Virus record (IMG/VR): IMGVR_UViG_3300009152_000132 | Coordinates: 1-31,319 of that record | DNA: 31,319 bases | Source of the DNA: a virus | Direction: 5' to 3' (one strand) | Shown: positions 6,639 through 14,780 of the stretch, one piece after another | Layout of the letters: each line of letters starts with the position of its first letter | How positions within the stretch are numbered: the first letter of the stretch is position 1 | The notes under the pieces: generated by a model | The model's database searches: none | Told to the model about the DNA's origin: nothing | What the model saw: the letters and a program-made list of their open reading frames with translations, nothing else | Program-made: the position numbers and the translations under genes

Positions 6639-9179
6639 CTATTGGAAAAAGTCTTGGAGAGTTGCTCTGGTACTATATTCAGTCTTCCATCCAATAGCAT
6701 CAAGGATAGAACGAATTGGTTCAAGGAATGCTTTATCAAACTGCATATCATAATCAATGTACTGTTCAATACCAAGCTCTTTAGGTGGTGCTCCTGGACA
6801 GGATATAACGGTGTCTCTAGTCGGATTAGGTCTTTGTAGATATGAGAACTTAATCTTATCGCCGTCAATGATAAGTGGATATTTATTCTGTATCTTCTGC
6901 TCAGCAAGCATCTGATTGTATATCAACGAACCCTTTACGTGAATTGGAGTACCCTTTCTATAGATGCTAGACTTATCTGCATACTTCTTAAGATCTCGTA
7001 CACCTCGAGGAAATGCAATCTCCTCAAATGATAATGTTCTAAATTCACGTCTAAAGTTATTAATAAAATCAATAATATCTTTCTCATCCTTGTTCATGAT
7101 AACACTAAGAGCTGTCTTAATATTCTTTCGACAAGCTACTGGTGTAGATGAACGTACAGCCTCGATACCACTTAACTTTAACTTAGGTTCAGCATACTGC
7201 ACACCTTCATTGTTGTACACATTAAGAATGTAATGCTTCTTACCAGTCCAGATACCTTTGTTGGCAATCGCTTCACGTTTCATGACCATCTTCTGATCCA
7301 TGACCTTCATGTAGGTAGCAAGGTTATCAAACGTCCTGTCAATAAAAGGTTGAATCTTTTTCTCACATACATCATCTAAAAACTTGACAATCTTTTCGTT
7401 ATCGGACTGATCATCACCAAAGGCACTATCAACTAACCGTTCAAGTCGGATGTACATCGAGTCGGTGTCACAAGCAATTACATAGTCTTCATCTTCAGTC
7501 TTAAACAACTTGTTCAGATAGGCATTGATGTGCTTCTCCATCCAACGAATAGAGAGCTTACCAGACATAGTGATTGCTTCTGCAAGGTTACGCTGATACC
7601 ATCTAAAGTAAGTATTACCCAAAGCACCATAAGCAGAGTTCAGCTGAATCTTCTTTGCCATCTGCATATTATTGCATCGTGCAATTTCATTCTCTAAGGC
7701 TCGCGTTGGAGTCTTTTCATACTGCTTCTTTGCTTCAATCATTCTCTTCTTCCAAGCAGAACGATCGTTGTACATGTTCTCCATCAGTGTAGGTAAGAAT
7801 CCTTTGAAGTCTTTATCAAACAAAGCTCCATTAGCACCCATAGTCAGATTATCTGATTCTAACTTATCCGATAGCTCTTCACCTACAGTCTGGTCAATCA
7901 AACCTTCAATAGTGATATTAGACTCAACCCCACGATAAGTTTCAGGACTGATGTTGTATTGCATGATCAAGTGAGGATAGAGTGAATTCAAGTCAAACGA
8001 GCACACCCACTTATGTAATCCCACTTGTGGATCTTTAACATATGCTCCAATGATAGGACCCATACGCTTATCAGTAGCAATACGCTCTTCAATAGACTCG
8101 GTCTTGAAATGAGGAACTACTATCTTCTTATCCATTAGATAGTTTGCAATGATAACGTCCCAAATACGAACAGTAGTGTATGTGTCTACAAAGTTCACTT
8201 TAGCATCATAAGCAATAGCAAACACCTGCTCAATAAACTTTAGTTTCTCTTCTAGCTTATCAACAAGCACAACGTCGTGAATGTTATAGTCTACAAACTT
8301 CTCAAAGTTCTGAACATAGAAATCATGCATCGATTCGTACTCTGAATAGTCTAGCTTTCTTTCCCCTAGCTCATACTCAGCAATATGATCTAGCTTATAT
8401 GACTCTTGTGGTGTGTATGAAAACTTCTTATACAGTGCAAGGTAGTCAAGCGTGGCTACCCCAATGAGATCGTAAACAAAAGGCCCATTTTCTTTATCAC
8501 CAGTAATAGATCTAGAGTTAACAATGCTCCACGGAGATAGCTTCTTAGCTTCTTTAACTCCCAGTACGTTTGATATTCTAGTGTATAGGTATGGAATATC
8601 AAAGTTCTCAATGTTCCAACCAGTAACAACATCTGGTTTCCATTGTTCAGAATTCCAAATCCTTAGGAATGTAGTTAGTAAATCAACTTCATCCCTACAC
8701 TGGTGGTATTTCACATCAGCAGACTTTGGTGTATAGGGTCTTGTGCCAAGCACAATACACTTACTACGCTTTCTCATTGAAAGAGTAATAATCTCTTTGT
8801 CGGCAATAGCAATATTAGGAAAGCCGTTTTGGGTTGATGTCTCGATGTCTAACGACACAACGTTGATTAAATCAACATCGTAGTTCATGTCCCCTTTGAA
8901 GTTCTCATATATGCACTGATAAGTGAATGATGTTGTGCCGTATATGGAAAAGTTTTCAACCTCATCGTAACGCTTAACAAAGTCTCTTGCTTCTCTTGTA
9001 TCAGTAAAATGAACGGACTTTACGTGCTTGCCGTCTATAGTTCTAAACTCAGAAGAGACTGGTGATGGTAAGAATAAGAACGGAGAATAAGCCTGCTCGT
9101 ATTCAAAACGAACACCGTTATCATATCCTCTTAGGAATGCAGTGCTTCCGTTGACATGAACATTAGTATAGAAACGCAT
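6639..9179 (-). CDS. 43: DNA polymerase (T4 gp43, family B)
   Basis: 846 residues (T4 gp43 has 898). The 3'-5' exonuclease is intact: Exo I D111-I-E113, Exo II GWNIENFDIPYL (187-198), Exo III with Y298 and D302. Polymerase motif A is D396-LNSLYP, motif B is K510-IQLNSAYG, and motif C is D571-T-D573-S. No intein or split is seen, unlike in some cyanophages where 43 is divided. A strong sigma70-type promoter precedes it at 9201-9229. It replicates the phage genome with clamp gp45 and loader gp44/62 encoded nearby. Confidence 0.98.
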   Translation of the reverse strand: MRFYTNVHVNGSTAFLRGYDNGVRFEYEQAYSPFLFLPSPVSSEFRTIDGKHVKSVHFTDTREARDFVKRYDEVENFSIYGTTSFTYQCIYENFKGDMNYDVDLINVVSLDIETSTQNGFPNIAIADKEIITLSMRKRSKCIVLGTRPYTPKSADVKYHQCRDEVDLLTTFLRIWNSEQWKPDVVTGWNIENFDIPYLYTRISNVLGVKEAKKLSPWSIVNSRSITGDKENGPFVYDLIGVATLDYLALYKKFSYTPQESYKLDHIAEYELGERKLDYSEYESMHDFYVQNFEKFVDYNIHDVVLVDKLEEKLKFIEQVFAIAYDAKVNFVDTYTTVRIWDVIIANYLMDKKIVVPHFKTESIEERIATDKRMGPIIGAYVKDPQVGLHKWVCSFDLNSLYPHLIMQYNISPETYRGVESNITIEGLIDQTVGEELSDKLESDNLTMGANGALFDKDFKGFLPTLMENMYNDRSAWKKRMIEAKKQYEKTPTRALENEIARCNNMQMAKKIQLNSAYGALGNTYFRWYQRNLAEAITMSGKLSIRWMEKHINAYLNKLFKTEDEDYVIACDTDSMYIRLERLVDSAFGDDQSDNEKIVKFLDDVCEKKIQPFIDRTFDNLATYMKVMDQKMVMKREAIANKGIWTGKKHYILNVYNNEGVQYAEPKLKLSGIEAVRSSTPVACRKNIKTALSVIMNKDEKDIIDFINNFRREFRTLSFEEIAFPRGVRDLKKYADKSSIYRKGTPIHVKGSLIYNQMLAEQKIQNKYPLIIDGDKIKFSYLQRPNPTRDTVISCPGAPPKELGIEQYIDYDMQFDKAFLEPIRSILDAIGWKTEYSTRATLQDFFQ

Positions 9180-9200
9180 GACACCTCACTTTAAACCATC

Positions 9201-9229
9201 ATTATACAGCGGTACAATTATTTTATCAA
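9201..9229 (-). promoter_or_regulatory. Sigma70-type promoter for gene 43
   Basis: TTGATA (9229-9224), a 17-base spacer and a perfect TATAAT (9206-9201) lie directly upstream of the polymerase start at 9179. The -35 box overlaps the 3' end of the upstream gene. Confidence 0.8.
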
Positions 9230-9529
9230 CGATCCTGCAGTTGCAATCTGAATACCAGATCCGTACATCTTATTGTAGTTGTTAATAAGTTCAACACCTG
9301 GATCCATAGTAATGATAATATGTTTAGTACTAAAAAAATGGGACCTGTCCTCGGTGTAAGGAGCAAAGGGAAATAAAGAAAGGCCAAGACCTGTTTGAGT
9401 AGGAACCATTTGAACAATGGCTACTTCTTTAATCTCATAAATGAAGTCTCCATCAGAACCAGGGTTAACATTTACCAACTCACCAATTAGTTCTTCACCA
9501 GTAACCAACTTAATAATTTTAATGCTCAT
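9218..9529 (-). CDS. Sm-like fold protein
   Basis: 103 residues. The N-terminus MSIKIIKLVTGEELIGELV followed by alternating beta strands resembles an LSm/Sm-type small barrel, a family often found as a single copy near gene 43 or Hsp20 in marine T4-like phages. An RNA-binding role is possible but not shown by the sequence. Start ATG has an AAGGATAAAC ribosome site. Confidence 0.6.
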   Translation of the reverse strand: MSIKIIKLVTGEELIGELVNVNPGSDGDFIYEIKEVAIVQMVPTQTGLGLSLFPFAPYTEDRSHFFSTKHIIITMDPGVELINNYNKMYGSGIQIATAGSLIK

Positions 9530-9545
9530 GTTTATCCTTAGAGAA

Positions 9546-9564
9546 GGGGGACATTGCGTCCCCC
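9546..9564 (-). terminator. Intercistronic hairpin, possible attenuator
   Basis: GGGGGAC and GTCCCCC form a perfect 7-bp stem with a five-base loop between the DUF3563-like gene and the Sm-like gene. On the minus strand no T run follows (TTCTC), so it may stabilise or punctuate the message rather than end it; on the plus strand TGTTTT follows. Confidence 0.55.
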
Positions 9565-9568
9565 TGTT

Positions 9569-9745
9569 TTAATAATGAAGGTGTGAGTGCTTTCTTTCAA
9601 GCTGTCTCATGCGATGTTCTAAATCAGCATGGTCAACAGATTGATTCAAGTACTGAAGTTCTGTTTTGGAAAATTGTTCTGAGCTAGGTTCACTAAACAG
9701 AAACTTTCTCGTCACTTCGAGAATGTTCTGAATAGATTCACTCAT
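9569..9745 (-). CDS. DUF3563-like small protein
   Basis: 58 residues. The segment LQYLNQSVDHADLEHRMRQL (30-49) matches the DUF3563 signature (YLaqStDhaDLErRmr). The ATG overlaps the stop of the Hsp20 gene in an ATGA arrangement, so translation is coupled. Function of the family is unknown; it is common in marine T4-like phages and in some proteobacteria. Confidence 0.75.
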   Translation of the reverse strand: MSESIQNILEVTRKFLFSEPSSEQFSKTELQYLNQSVDHADLEHRMRQLERKHSHLHY

Positions 9746-10257
9746 TTTTCCTCCGTCAAGAACTCTTTGTCCCCTTTTGAAGGTTTCTCATTGATTTCAA
9801 TTTTCTTTGGCTTCTTATGTTCTGGAATAATACGCTCAAGGAAAATCTTCAACATTCCATTCAACATCTCAGCATTTTGAATCTCAACTTGATCGTCAAG
9901 AACAAATGTACGAGTGAATGCACGATTAGCAATACCCTTCCACAAGAACGTATCATTATCAGAATCTTCTGTTGCCTTGCCAGTAACAATTAACTTGTTA
10001 TCGACAAACTCAAGTTCAATATCTTGTTTGGCAAAGCCAGCAACAGCAAGTTCAATAGCGTACTTGTTGTCGTCTACTTTTTTGATATTGTATGGAGGGT
10101 AGTTAGGAATGTTTTTTGTTACTTCATCGTGTAGCTTTGCCATTCTGTTGAATTGATCATCAAAACCAACAAAGAACTTATCAAGATCTTTTGTTCCGTA
10201 CTTGAAACCAGGGCCGAAAGCAAAAGTGTTAGCGAGTGCAGATAATGCGTCAGTCAT
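9742..10257 (-). CDS. Hsp20 small heat-shock protein
   Basis: 171 residues. The alpha-crystallin domain covers roughly residues 55-150 (NIKKVDDNKYAIELAVAGF, then ELEFVDNKLIVTGK and the ANRAFTRTFVLDDQVEIQNAEMLNGMLKIFLER pattern split across strands). It resembles IbpA/HspA-type holdases that keep proteins soluble. It is a core gene of marine T4-like phages. The leader has an unusual overlapping early/late promoter and a UUCG hairpin, and an AGGAGG ribosome site precedes the ATG, so high expression is likely. Confidence 0.93.
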   Translation of the reverse strand: MTDALSALANTFAFGPGFKYGTKDLDKFFVGFDDQFNRMAKLHDEVTKNIPNYPPYNIKKVDDNKYAIELAVAGFAKQDIELEFVDNKLIVTGKATEDSDNDTFLWKGIANRAFTRTFVLDDQVEIQNAEMLNGMLKIFLERIIPEHKKPKKIEINEKPSKGDKEFLTEEK

Positions 10258-10291
10258 TTAAGACCTCCTATTAAGCAAGGTTAGTATAAGA

Positions 10292-10314
10292 ATGCGTCCC
10301 CGAAGGCAACGCAT
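10292..10314 (-). promoter_or_regulatory. 5'-leader hairpin with UUCG tetraloop
   Basis: In the Hsp20 leader, ATGCGT pairs with ACGCAT around an inner CC(TTCG)GG closure with one G-G mismatch. C(UUCG)G hairpins are a known feature of T4 messages and are very stable; here it could protect or tune the Hsp20 mRNA. Confidence 0.65.
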
Positions 10315-10317
10315 CCT

Positions 10318-10325
10318 TATTTATA
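10318..10325 (-). promoter_or_regulatory. T4-type late promoter for Hsp20
   Basis: The minus strand reads TATAAATA, an exact late core, about 60 bases before the Hsp20 start. It shares TATAAA with the -10 box of the sigma70-type promoter at 10320-10348. Confidence 0.7.
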
Positions 10326-10348
10326 CATCATCTCACATAGCAAGTCAA
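10320..10348 (-). promoter_or_regulatory. Sigma70-type promoter overlapping the late promoter
   Basis: TTGACT (10348-10343), 17 bases, then TATAAA (10325-10320). The -35 box overlaps the stop region of phoH. Host polymerase could use it early and gp55 polymerase late from the same spot. Confidence 0.65.
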
Positions 10349-11088
10349 CTTTTTATTGACTCAATGTGTAAATTTGCTACAATAAATTCTTTCACTAGAG
10401 AGCTACGAACAATATCTTCAACTCCAAACTCTACGTTTCTGAACGAAGGCATCCTGTTAATAACTTCTACAAAATCCTTTAGACCTGATTGATCATGCTT
10501 TTTACAAAGATCTGTTTGTTTAAAATCTCCACTGAATATAATTTTAGAGTCTTCTCCAACTCTTGTAATAATTGAACTCAACTCTTGGAAGTTCATATTT
10601 TGACACTCATCAACAATAATGACAGCGTTATCAATTGTGATGCCTCTAACAAATGATGTGATCATGAACTCAACATTCTTCTGCTCGACTAATCTCTCAT
10701 ACGCTTGTTCTGTATCAAAGAGGTCTTGGCAGATAGCCTTGTATGGTGCAACGTACACATCTGTCTTTTCTTTTTCATCTCCTGGTAGGTGACCAATGTC
10801 CCTGGATGGGACTACCGATCTAACTAACACAACCTTCTGGTATGGGTTACTCTTATCCATTACTTCTTCAAGTGCTTTGTAGAGTGCAATAAACGTTTTA
10901 CCTGTACCAGCTGCTCCATGCAGCATGATTGCTTGTGCTCCTTGTTTGTATAGTTCAAAGAATTTAGATTGGTTTTTAGTAAGAGCGTCGAATACATTTA
11001 AATCGTCGATCTTTAACTTGAGTTTCCTTTTAGTTTGGTCAGGAAATTGGTGGATGGAGGCTTCAGCAATTTTTGCTCTGTGTTTCAT
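10345..11088 (-). CDS. phoH: PhoH-like P-loop ATPase
   Basis: 247 residues, essentially one PhoH domain. Walker A is GAAGTGKT (58-65) and Walker B IIVDECQN (157-164), followed by GDFKQTD sensor region. PhoH proteins are predicted RNA-binding ATPases/helicases and are one of the most widespread genes in marine phages; the biochemical role in infection is unsettled. It starts after a strong bidirectional terminator at 11120-11158. Confidence 0.93.
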   Translation of the reverse strand: MKHRAKIAEASIHQFPDQTKRKLKLKIDDLNVFDALTKNQSKFFELYKQGAQAIMLHGAAGTGKTFIALYKALEEVMDKSNPYQKVVLVRSVVPSRDIGHLPGDEKEKTDVYVAPYKAICQDLFDTEQAYERLVEQKNVEFMITSFVRGITIDNAVIIVDECQNMNFQELSSIITRVGEDSKIIFSGDFKQTDLCKKHDQSGLKDFVEVINRMPSFRNVEFGVEDIVRSSLVKEFIVANLHIESIKS

Positions 11089-11119
11089 GCGCTGTCCTTC
11101 TTATTGAAGTTGAAAAAAC

Positions 11120-11158
11120 AAAAAAGGCACACAGCCTTTAAGCTAATGTGCCTTTTTT
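11120..11158 (-). terminator. Bidirectional rho-independent terminator
   Basis: AAAAAAGGCACA and TGTGCCTTTTTT form a long stem with T runs on either strand, upstream of phoH. On the minus strand it would end transcripts coming from the 73-residue gene at 11217-11438. Confidence 0.88.
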
Positions 11159-11216
11159 CCTACTACTGCATTACTTCTTTATAGTGCATGCAATAATCCT
11201 GTGATGTTTTGAGTAT

Positions 11217-11438
11217 TTATAATCCAAGCACCCCTGACTTGAAAGTTAATCCCTTAGAAGGAGTAAAATCTTTTCTCAAGTACTCTGCAATACACTCAAA
11301 ACGGAATGCCTCATCTTCATGACCTTTAGACTTGAGCGTAGTCTCACAACTCTCAATAAAATTGATAAGAGACCCTAAAGACACATTACAATTATCTTGC
11401 AGGGCTGCAGGCTTCATATTTGCTTTACGCTGGAACAT
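11217..11438 (-). CDS. Unknown small protein
   Basis: 73 residues, basic at both ends, with a predicted helical middle (NVSLGSLINFIESCETTLKSK). Overlaps the end of the upstream SH3-like protein gene by 14 bases. It is the last gene before a terminator. No family recognised. A TATAAATA string overlaps its stop codon. Confidence 0.55.
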   Translation of the reverse strand: MFQRKANMKPAALQDNCNVSLGSLINFIESCETTLKSKGHEDEAFRFECIAEYLRKDFTPSKGLTFKSGVLGL

Positions 11439-11694
11439 TGATTTCTCCCATGTATACAGAATGCTCTAGTATACTATCAAATCGAAAAGATCTCCACGAG
11501 TTTTTTTCACAATCCCAAACAGCAAGAACATCATCATTAACTTCTTTAACACGTTCTGTCTTCTTCTCATGAGGAATTGCAACATCCTCTTTCAGAGTAC
11601 AGATCATATCACGAATTTCACCGTTAGTTTTGGTGAATTTGACCTTACATATGTTCGACTTTAGGGTCAAGCGGATCAGTTCCTTCGATATCAT
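11425..11694 (-). CDS. DUF2693-like SH3-fold phage protein
   Basis: 89 residues. CKVKFTKTNGEIRDMICTL followed by ...VWDCEKNSWRSFRFDSI is the pattern of DUF2693 / SH3-beta-barrel proteins common in T4-like cyanophages. The ATG has a GAGGTGG ribosome site five bases upstream and overlaps the dCMP deaminase gene by 50 bases. Function unknown. Confidence 0.65.
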   Translation of the reverse strand: MISKELIRLTLKSNICKVKFTKTNGEIRDMICTLKEDVAIPHEKKTERVKEVNDDVLAVWDCEKNSWRSFRFDSILEHSVYMGEINVPA

Positions 11695-12154
11695 TTAGCC
11701 ACCTCTCAAAAATGTTATATTGGTACTGGACTACCTCAACTCCAGACTCTTTAAGCATTGTACTTGAAACGGATAAAAAGAACAACAGATTTTTTCCTGG
11801 GTCGGGAGTGAACGTTACTACTTTAGTAATTCCACGCTGTATAATCGATTTCACACACTCATTGCACGGAAACAGTGTAGCGTAAAGAGTTGCCCCTTCT
11901 ACGCTGCCAGGACTGTTATCTAGCGCGTTTCTTTCTGCATGGCAGATAAACTGTAACTTAGTCTCACGATCCTCATAGCGAGCGATCTGATCCTCTACAC
12001 CACGTGGAAGTCCATTGTAACCTAGACTCAGAACTCTTCGCTTTGAGTCTACAATTACACTACCAACTTTGCGTGAAGGGTCTTTTGACCAACTAGCCAC
12101 TGTTTCCGCTAACTGAAGAAAGCGGAAATCCCATAATATATTATTTTTCATCAC
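11645..12154 (-). CDS. cd: dCMP deaminase
   Basis: 169 residues. The zinc/catalytic motif is H72-A-E74 in CHAERNA, with C97 and C100 in PCNEC as the other ligands. It converts dCMP to dUMP, supplying thymidylate precursors during phage replication. The N-terminal KDPSRKVGSVIVD and LGYNGLPRGV are typical of the phage family. The start overlaps the regA stop by four bases. Confidence 0.93.
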   Translation of the reverse strand: MMKNNILWDFRFLQLAETVASWSKDPSRKVGSVIVDSKRRVLSLGYNGLPRGVEDQIARYEDRETKLQFICHAERNALDNSPGSVEGATLYATLFPCNECVKSIIQRGITKVVTFTPDPGKNLLFFLSVSSTMLKESGVEVVQYQYNIFERWLNDIEGTDPLDPKVEHM

Positions 12155-12564
12155 TCTGGCCTACGTTTGGATCCTATGTTATATTTGGCAACCAATTCCC
12201 AATCATGCTTCTCTTTGTGAGTAATAACTTTCACTTGAGAGAATGGGGCTACTGGAGAACTTGATTTCTGAGGGTTAATTAACTTGATTAATCCCCACTC
12301 TGCGAGCAGGTTAATGATCGTGTTACGTCTTGCTTTATCATCGTCCGAAAAGTTAGATGGCTTACCATCAAGCGCAAACAATTCTTTGAAATGAACGATA
12401 TAGTATCTTCCCTGTTTATGTAAAATATGACAAGACTGAAATAATTTCCTGTCTTTACGCGAGGCTACACCAATGCGTGTTAATGTTTCTTTAATTTTTA
12501 AGAAGTCTTCTTCTGAACCCAGTGCAACTTCAACCAGGCTTTCAATGATACCCATGTTATCCAC
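12151..12564 (-). CDS. regA: RegA translational repressor
   Basis: 137 residues, close to T4 RegA (122). EDFLKIKETLTRIGVAS, SCHILHKQGRYYIVHFKEL and EWGLIKL match T4 RegA nearly position by position; the N-terminus is somewhat longer. RegA binds AU-rich start regions of early messages and blocks ribosome binding, including the clamp loader gene 44. The gene sits after 62 exactly as in T4. Confidence 0.95.
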   Translation of the reverse strand: MDNMGIIESLVEVALGSEEDFLKIKETLTRIGVASRKDRKLFQSCHILHKQGRYYIVHFKELFALDGKPSNFSDDDKARRNTIINLLAEWGLIKLINPQKSSSPVAPFSQVKVITHKEKHDWELVAKYNIGSKRRPE

Positions 12565-12928
12565 CTTTTTCTAATTTTTGTTTTATAATAGTTAACTGCT
12601 CAGAAGAAAGGATAGATAAAGCATTTTCGGCTTTTTGTGGATTATAACCATAATATTCCATAACTGCTGTAATGTCATTATCTTCTTGTTTCTTCACCCA
12701 CTTTGCAAATCGCTTCGCAGGACGTATACTATTTAGAAAAAAATGGAACTGTAGCTTTGGATCTAGGTGGTGGAACTGATTGATTTCATTGGCATAGAGA
12801 ATTGTATCAGGAAAGTATGAAAGAGCCTTATTTACCATATAGGCAGGATAATGCTTCTCCAATTCCGGATCCTTTAGAAGATCTTCTTTACTCTTGTTAA
12901 TAGCATTTACAAAGTCAAATGGGTTCAT
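12557..12928 (-). CDS. 62: Clamp loader small subunit (gp62)
   Basis: 123 residues (T4 gp62 has 187; cyanophage versions are shorter). MNPFDFVNAINKSKEDLLKD is the family start. It pairs with gp44 to form the ATP-driven loader that opens the gp45 ring onto primed DNA. The start overlaps no upstream gene but follows an AU-rich TATATTATTATG initiation region, and its 3' end overlaps regA by 8 bases. Confidence 0.88.
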   Translation of the reverse strand: MNPFDFVNAINKSKEDLLKDPELEKHYPAYMVNKALSYFPDTILYANEINQFHHLDPKLQFHFFLNSIRPAKRFAKWVKKQEDNDITAVMEYYGYNPQKAENALSILSSEQLTIIKQKLEKGG

Positions 12929-12946
12929 AATAATATAGTTATAATG

Positions 12947-13129
12947 CTATCCGTTTAGCTGTATCACAGAATCTTCTGCTCGATTACAAGCATCTTCGTA
13001 GTACTTAAAAAATTCAGCAATCTCTTTACCTGTAGAAGCGTTGAATATTAATACTTGATAGTTACCGTCCTGAAGTCTAAACACTCTTGAGTTTACTGGA
13101 CCTTGTTCGTATTCGCTTAGTAGTATCAT
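12947..13129 (-). CDS. 60-residue protein between 44 and 62
   Basis: The start at 13129 is chosen because it forms an ATGA overlap with the stop of 44 and has a strong AAGGAGAA ribosome site; an ATG further upstream at 13165 has no such support. The product (MILLSEYEQGPVNSRVFRLQ...) looks like a small beta-rich protein. In T4, 44 and 62 are adjacent, so this is an insertion into the clamp loader operon. No function recognised. Confidence 0.65.
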   Translation of the reverse strand: MILLSEYEQGPVNSRVFRLQDGNYQVLIFNASTGKEIAEFFKYYEDACNRAEDSVIQLNG

Positions 13130-14064
13130 TTGAATTCTCCTTCGACCATGATTTCTGTTAGACACGCCAGTATATTTATTTCTTGGTCTGCGACGAAGGC
13201 TGCTTTATACTGATATGCTGCGAGAATTAAAACCAATTGAGGAATAGAACTTGGCTTCATATAATCAGAAGCGGCATCGTATAACTTCCTAAAGAACGTT
13301 GTGGTATCAATATCTGTATTCTCACCAACCCACTTACGAATCTCTGTGAAGTTCTTTTGCTTGATTAGCTCAATCAATCCCTTCAGTTTATCATCTGTAA
13401 AGTTTACAAGAATGCCAGTGTCAATTTTACCAGTAGCAGAGTACCTCTGTAGTTCATTCAGTACACGTCTAAAGTCTGGAAAGAACTTCTTCACAACCTC
13501 AGCAACTGCTTTTGGATCAAACTCAACTCCCTCTAAGTCCAGTATCTGCTGAGCTCGTTTGAATAACAACGCTGCCATCTTCGGCTTATCATCCTTCTCA
13601 ATCTTGAACTCTACGACTGAGCAACGAGAATGGAGAGGATCAATAATGCGATTGCTGAAATTAGCTGTAAGAATAAATCCACAGTTCTTAGAGAACTCCT
13701 CCATAAAATTACGAAGAGCAGGCTGGGTGCTATTAGGGTTAAGGTAATCAGCTTCATCCAAAATGACATACTTACGACCTCCATAGAAAGATATAGACGA
13801 AGCAAACTGTCTAATATCATTTCTAAGAGTGTCGATGTTACCATTCATCGAACCGTTGATGATAAGATAGTCAGCACCAATCTCTTCAAGCATAGCACGT
13901 GCTACTGTTGTTTTACCAACACCAGCACGACCACACAAGAGAAGATTAGGAATATTTTGTTGATTAATAAACTGCTGAAACGTCTGCTTGAGAGATGGTG
14001 GGAGAATAGTATCCGCTATTGTTTTCGGACGGTACGCTTCCACCCATAAAAAATCACTTGACAT
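13126..14064 (-). CDS. 44: Clamp loader large subunit (gp44)
   Basis: 312 residues (T4 gp44 has 319). AAA+ motifs: Walker A GRAGVGKT (45-52), Walker B ILDEAD (101-106), sensor 1 ILTANFSNRI and the arginine-finger SRC (146-148). It hydrolyses ATP to load the gp45 sliding clamp. The ATG is preceded by the AU-rich string TTATATT, a plausible RegA operator as known for T4 gene 44. Confidence 0.96.
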   Translation of the reverse strand: MSSDFLWVEAYRPKTIADTILPPSLKQTFQQFINQQNIPNLLLCGRAGVGKTTVARAMLEEIGADYLIINGSMNGNIDTLRNDIRQFASSISFYGGRKYVILDEADYLNPNSTQPALRNFMEEFSKNCGFILTANFSNRIIDPLHSRCSVVEFKIEKDDKPKMAALLFKRAQQILDLEGVEFDPKAVAEVVKKFFPDFRRVLNELQRYSATGKIDTGILVNFTDDKLKGLIELIKQKNFTEIRKWVGENTDIDTTTFFRKLYDAASDYMKPSSIPQLVLILAAYQYKAAFVADQEINILACLTEIMVEGEFK

Positions 14065-14085
14065 AATATAATATTCCAGTTCATG

Positions 14086-14763
14086 TTAACCAGCAAAGAC
14101 AGAATTTTCTTCACATGCAATCCAGTACTTTACATCAGTTCCTTCCATATAGATAAACCTTTTTGAAGATATTTTTAGTGTATAATCTCCACCTAACAGT
14201 TTCATATTGTCTGGCTTCACTACCATCTTAAATTGCTTTGTAGTATCACCAATGTTAATGGCAAAGTTATCACTTGCTGTCTGTCCACCTTTTGCTTTAG
14301 GATTAGTATCCAAAGCTTCAATCAATACCTTCCCATCCTTCCCTGTAAAAGCAATATCTGGTAACTGGAGTACGGCTACTGCTTTCATCAGGGACTGAAG
14401 GGTCGAAGCTGTAAGAGACTTCTCTACAGCATCATTGGGTATATCAATTTCTCTATCAGGTGGTGATTTGACATGACTAGGATCGGCATACAGATAGTTC
14501 AACGTCTGTGTGCCACTCTTAATCATAATGAACTGCTCGCTGAACTCAAGATCTGGATCCTCAAACAACGATAATACACCAAGAAAGCGGGCCAGGTCAA
14601 AGATAGCAAAGTTCTGAGGAATAGTCTCAGCAATTGTAGCTTTGGCCATCACCGTTGACATTGGTGATATCGTTGCAAGAGTGTTACCAGGTGAGAAAGC
14701 AAGACTTGGATTAATCTGATTAAAGTTCTTCAGAATTTGAATCGTTCTCGCGCTGAACTTCAT
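14086..14763 (-). CDS. 45: Sliding clamp (gp45)
   Basis: 225 residues, like T4 gp45 (228). MKFSARTIQILKNFNQINPSLAFSPG and the FAIFDLARFLGVLSLF segment are typical. The trimeric ring tethers polymerase gp43 to DNA and, in T4, also activates late transcription with gp33/gp55, which fits the late promoters seen here. Upstream of 44 as in T4. Confidence 0.95.
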   Translation of the reverse strand: MKFSARTIQILKNFNQINPSLAFSPGNTLATISPMSTVMAKATIAETIPQNFAIFDLARFLGVLSLFEDPDLEFSEQFIMIKSGTQTLNYLYADPSHVKSPPDREIDIPNDAVEKSLTASTLQSLMKAVAVLQLPDIAFTGKDGKVLIEALDTNPKAKGGQTASDNFAINIGDTTKQFKMVVKPDNMKLLGGDYTLKISSKRFIYMEGTDVKYWIACEENSVFAG

Positions 14764-14780
14764 AGTATAGATTCCTCAGA

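Noticed and set aside
13173-13180. AATAAATA on the minus strand inside gene 44 as a late promoter.
   Set aside because: It is within a coding region and not an exact match; no late gene follows.
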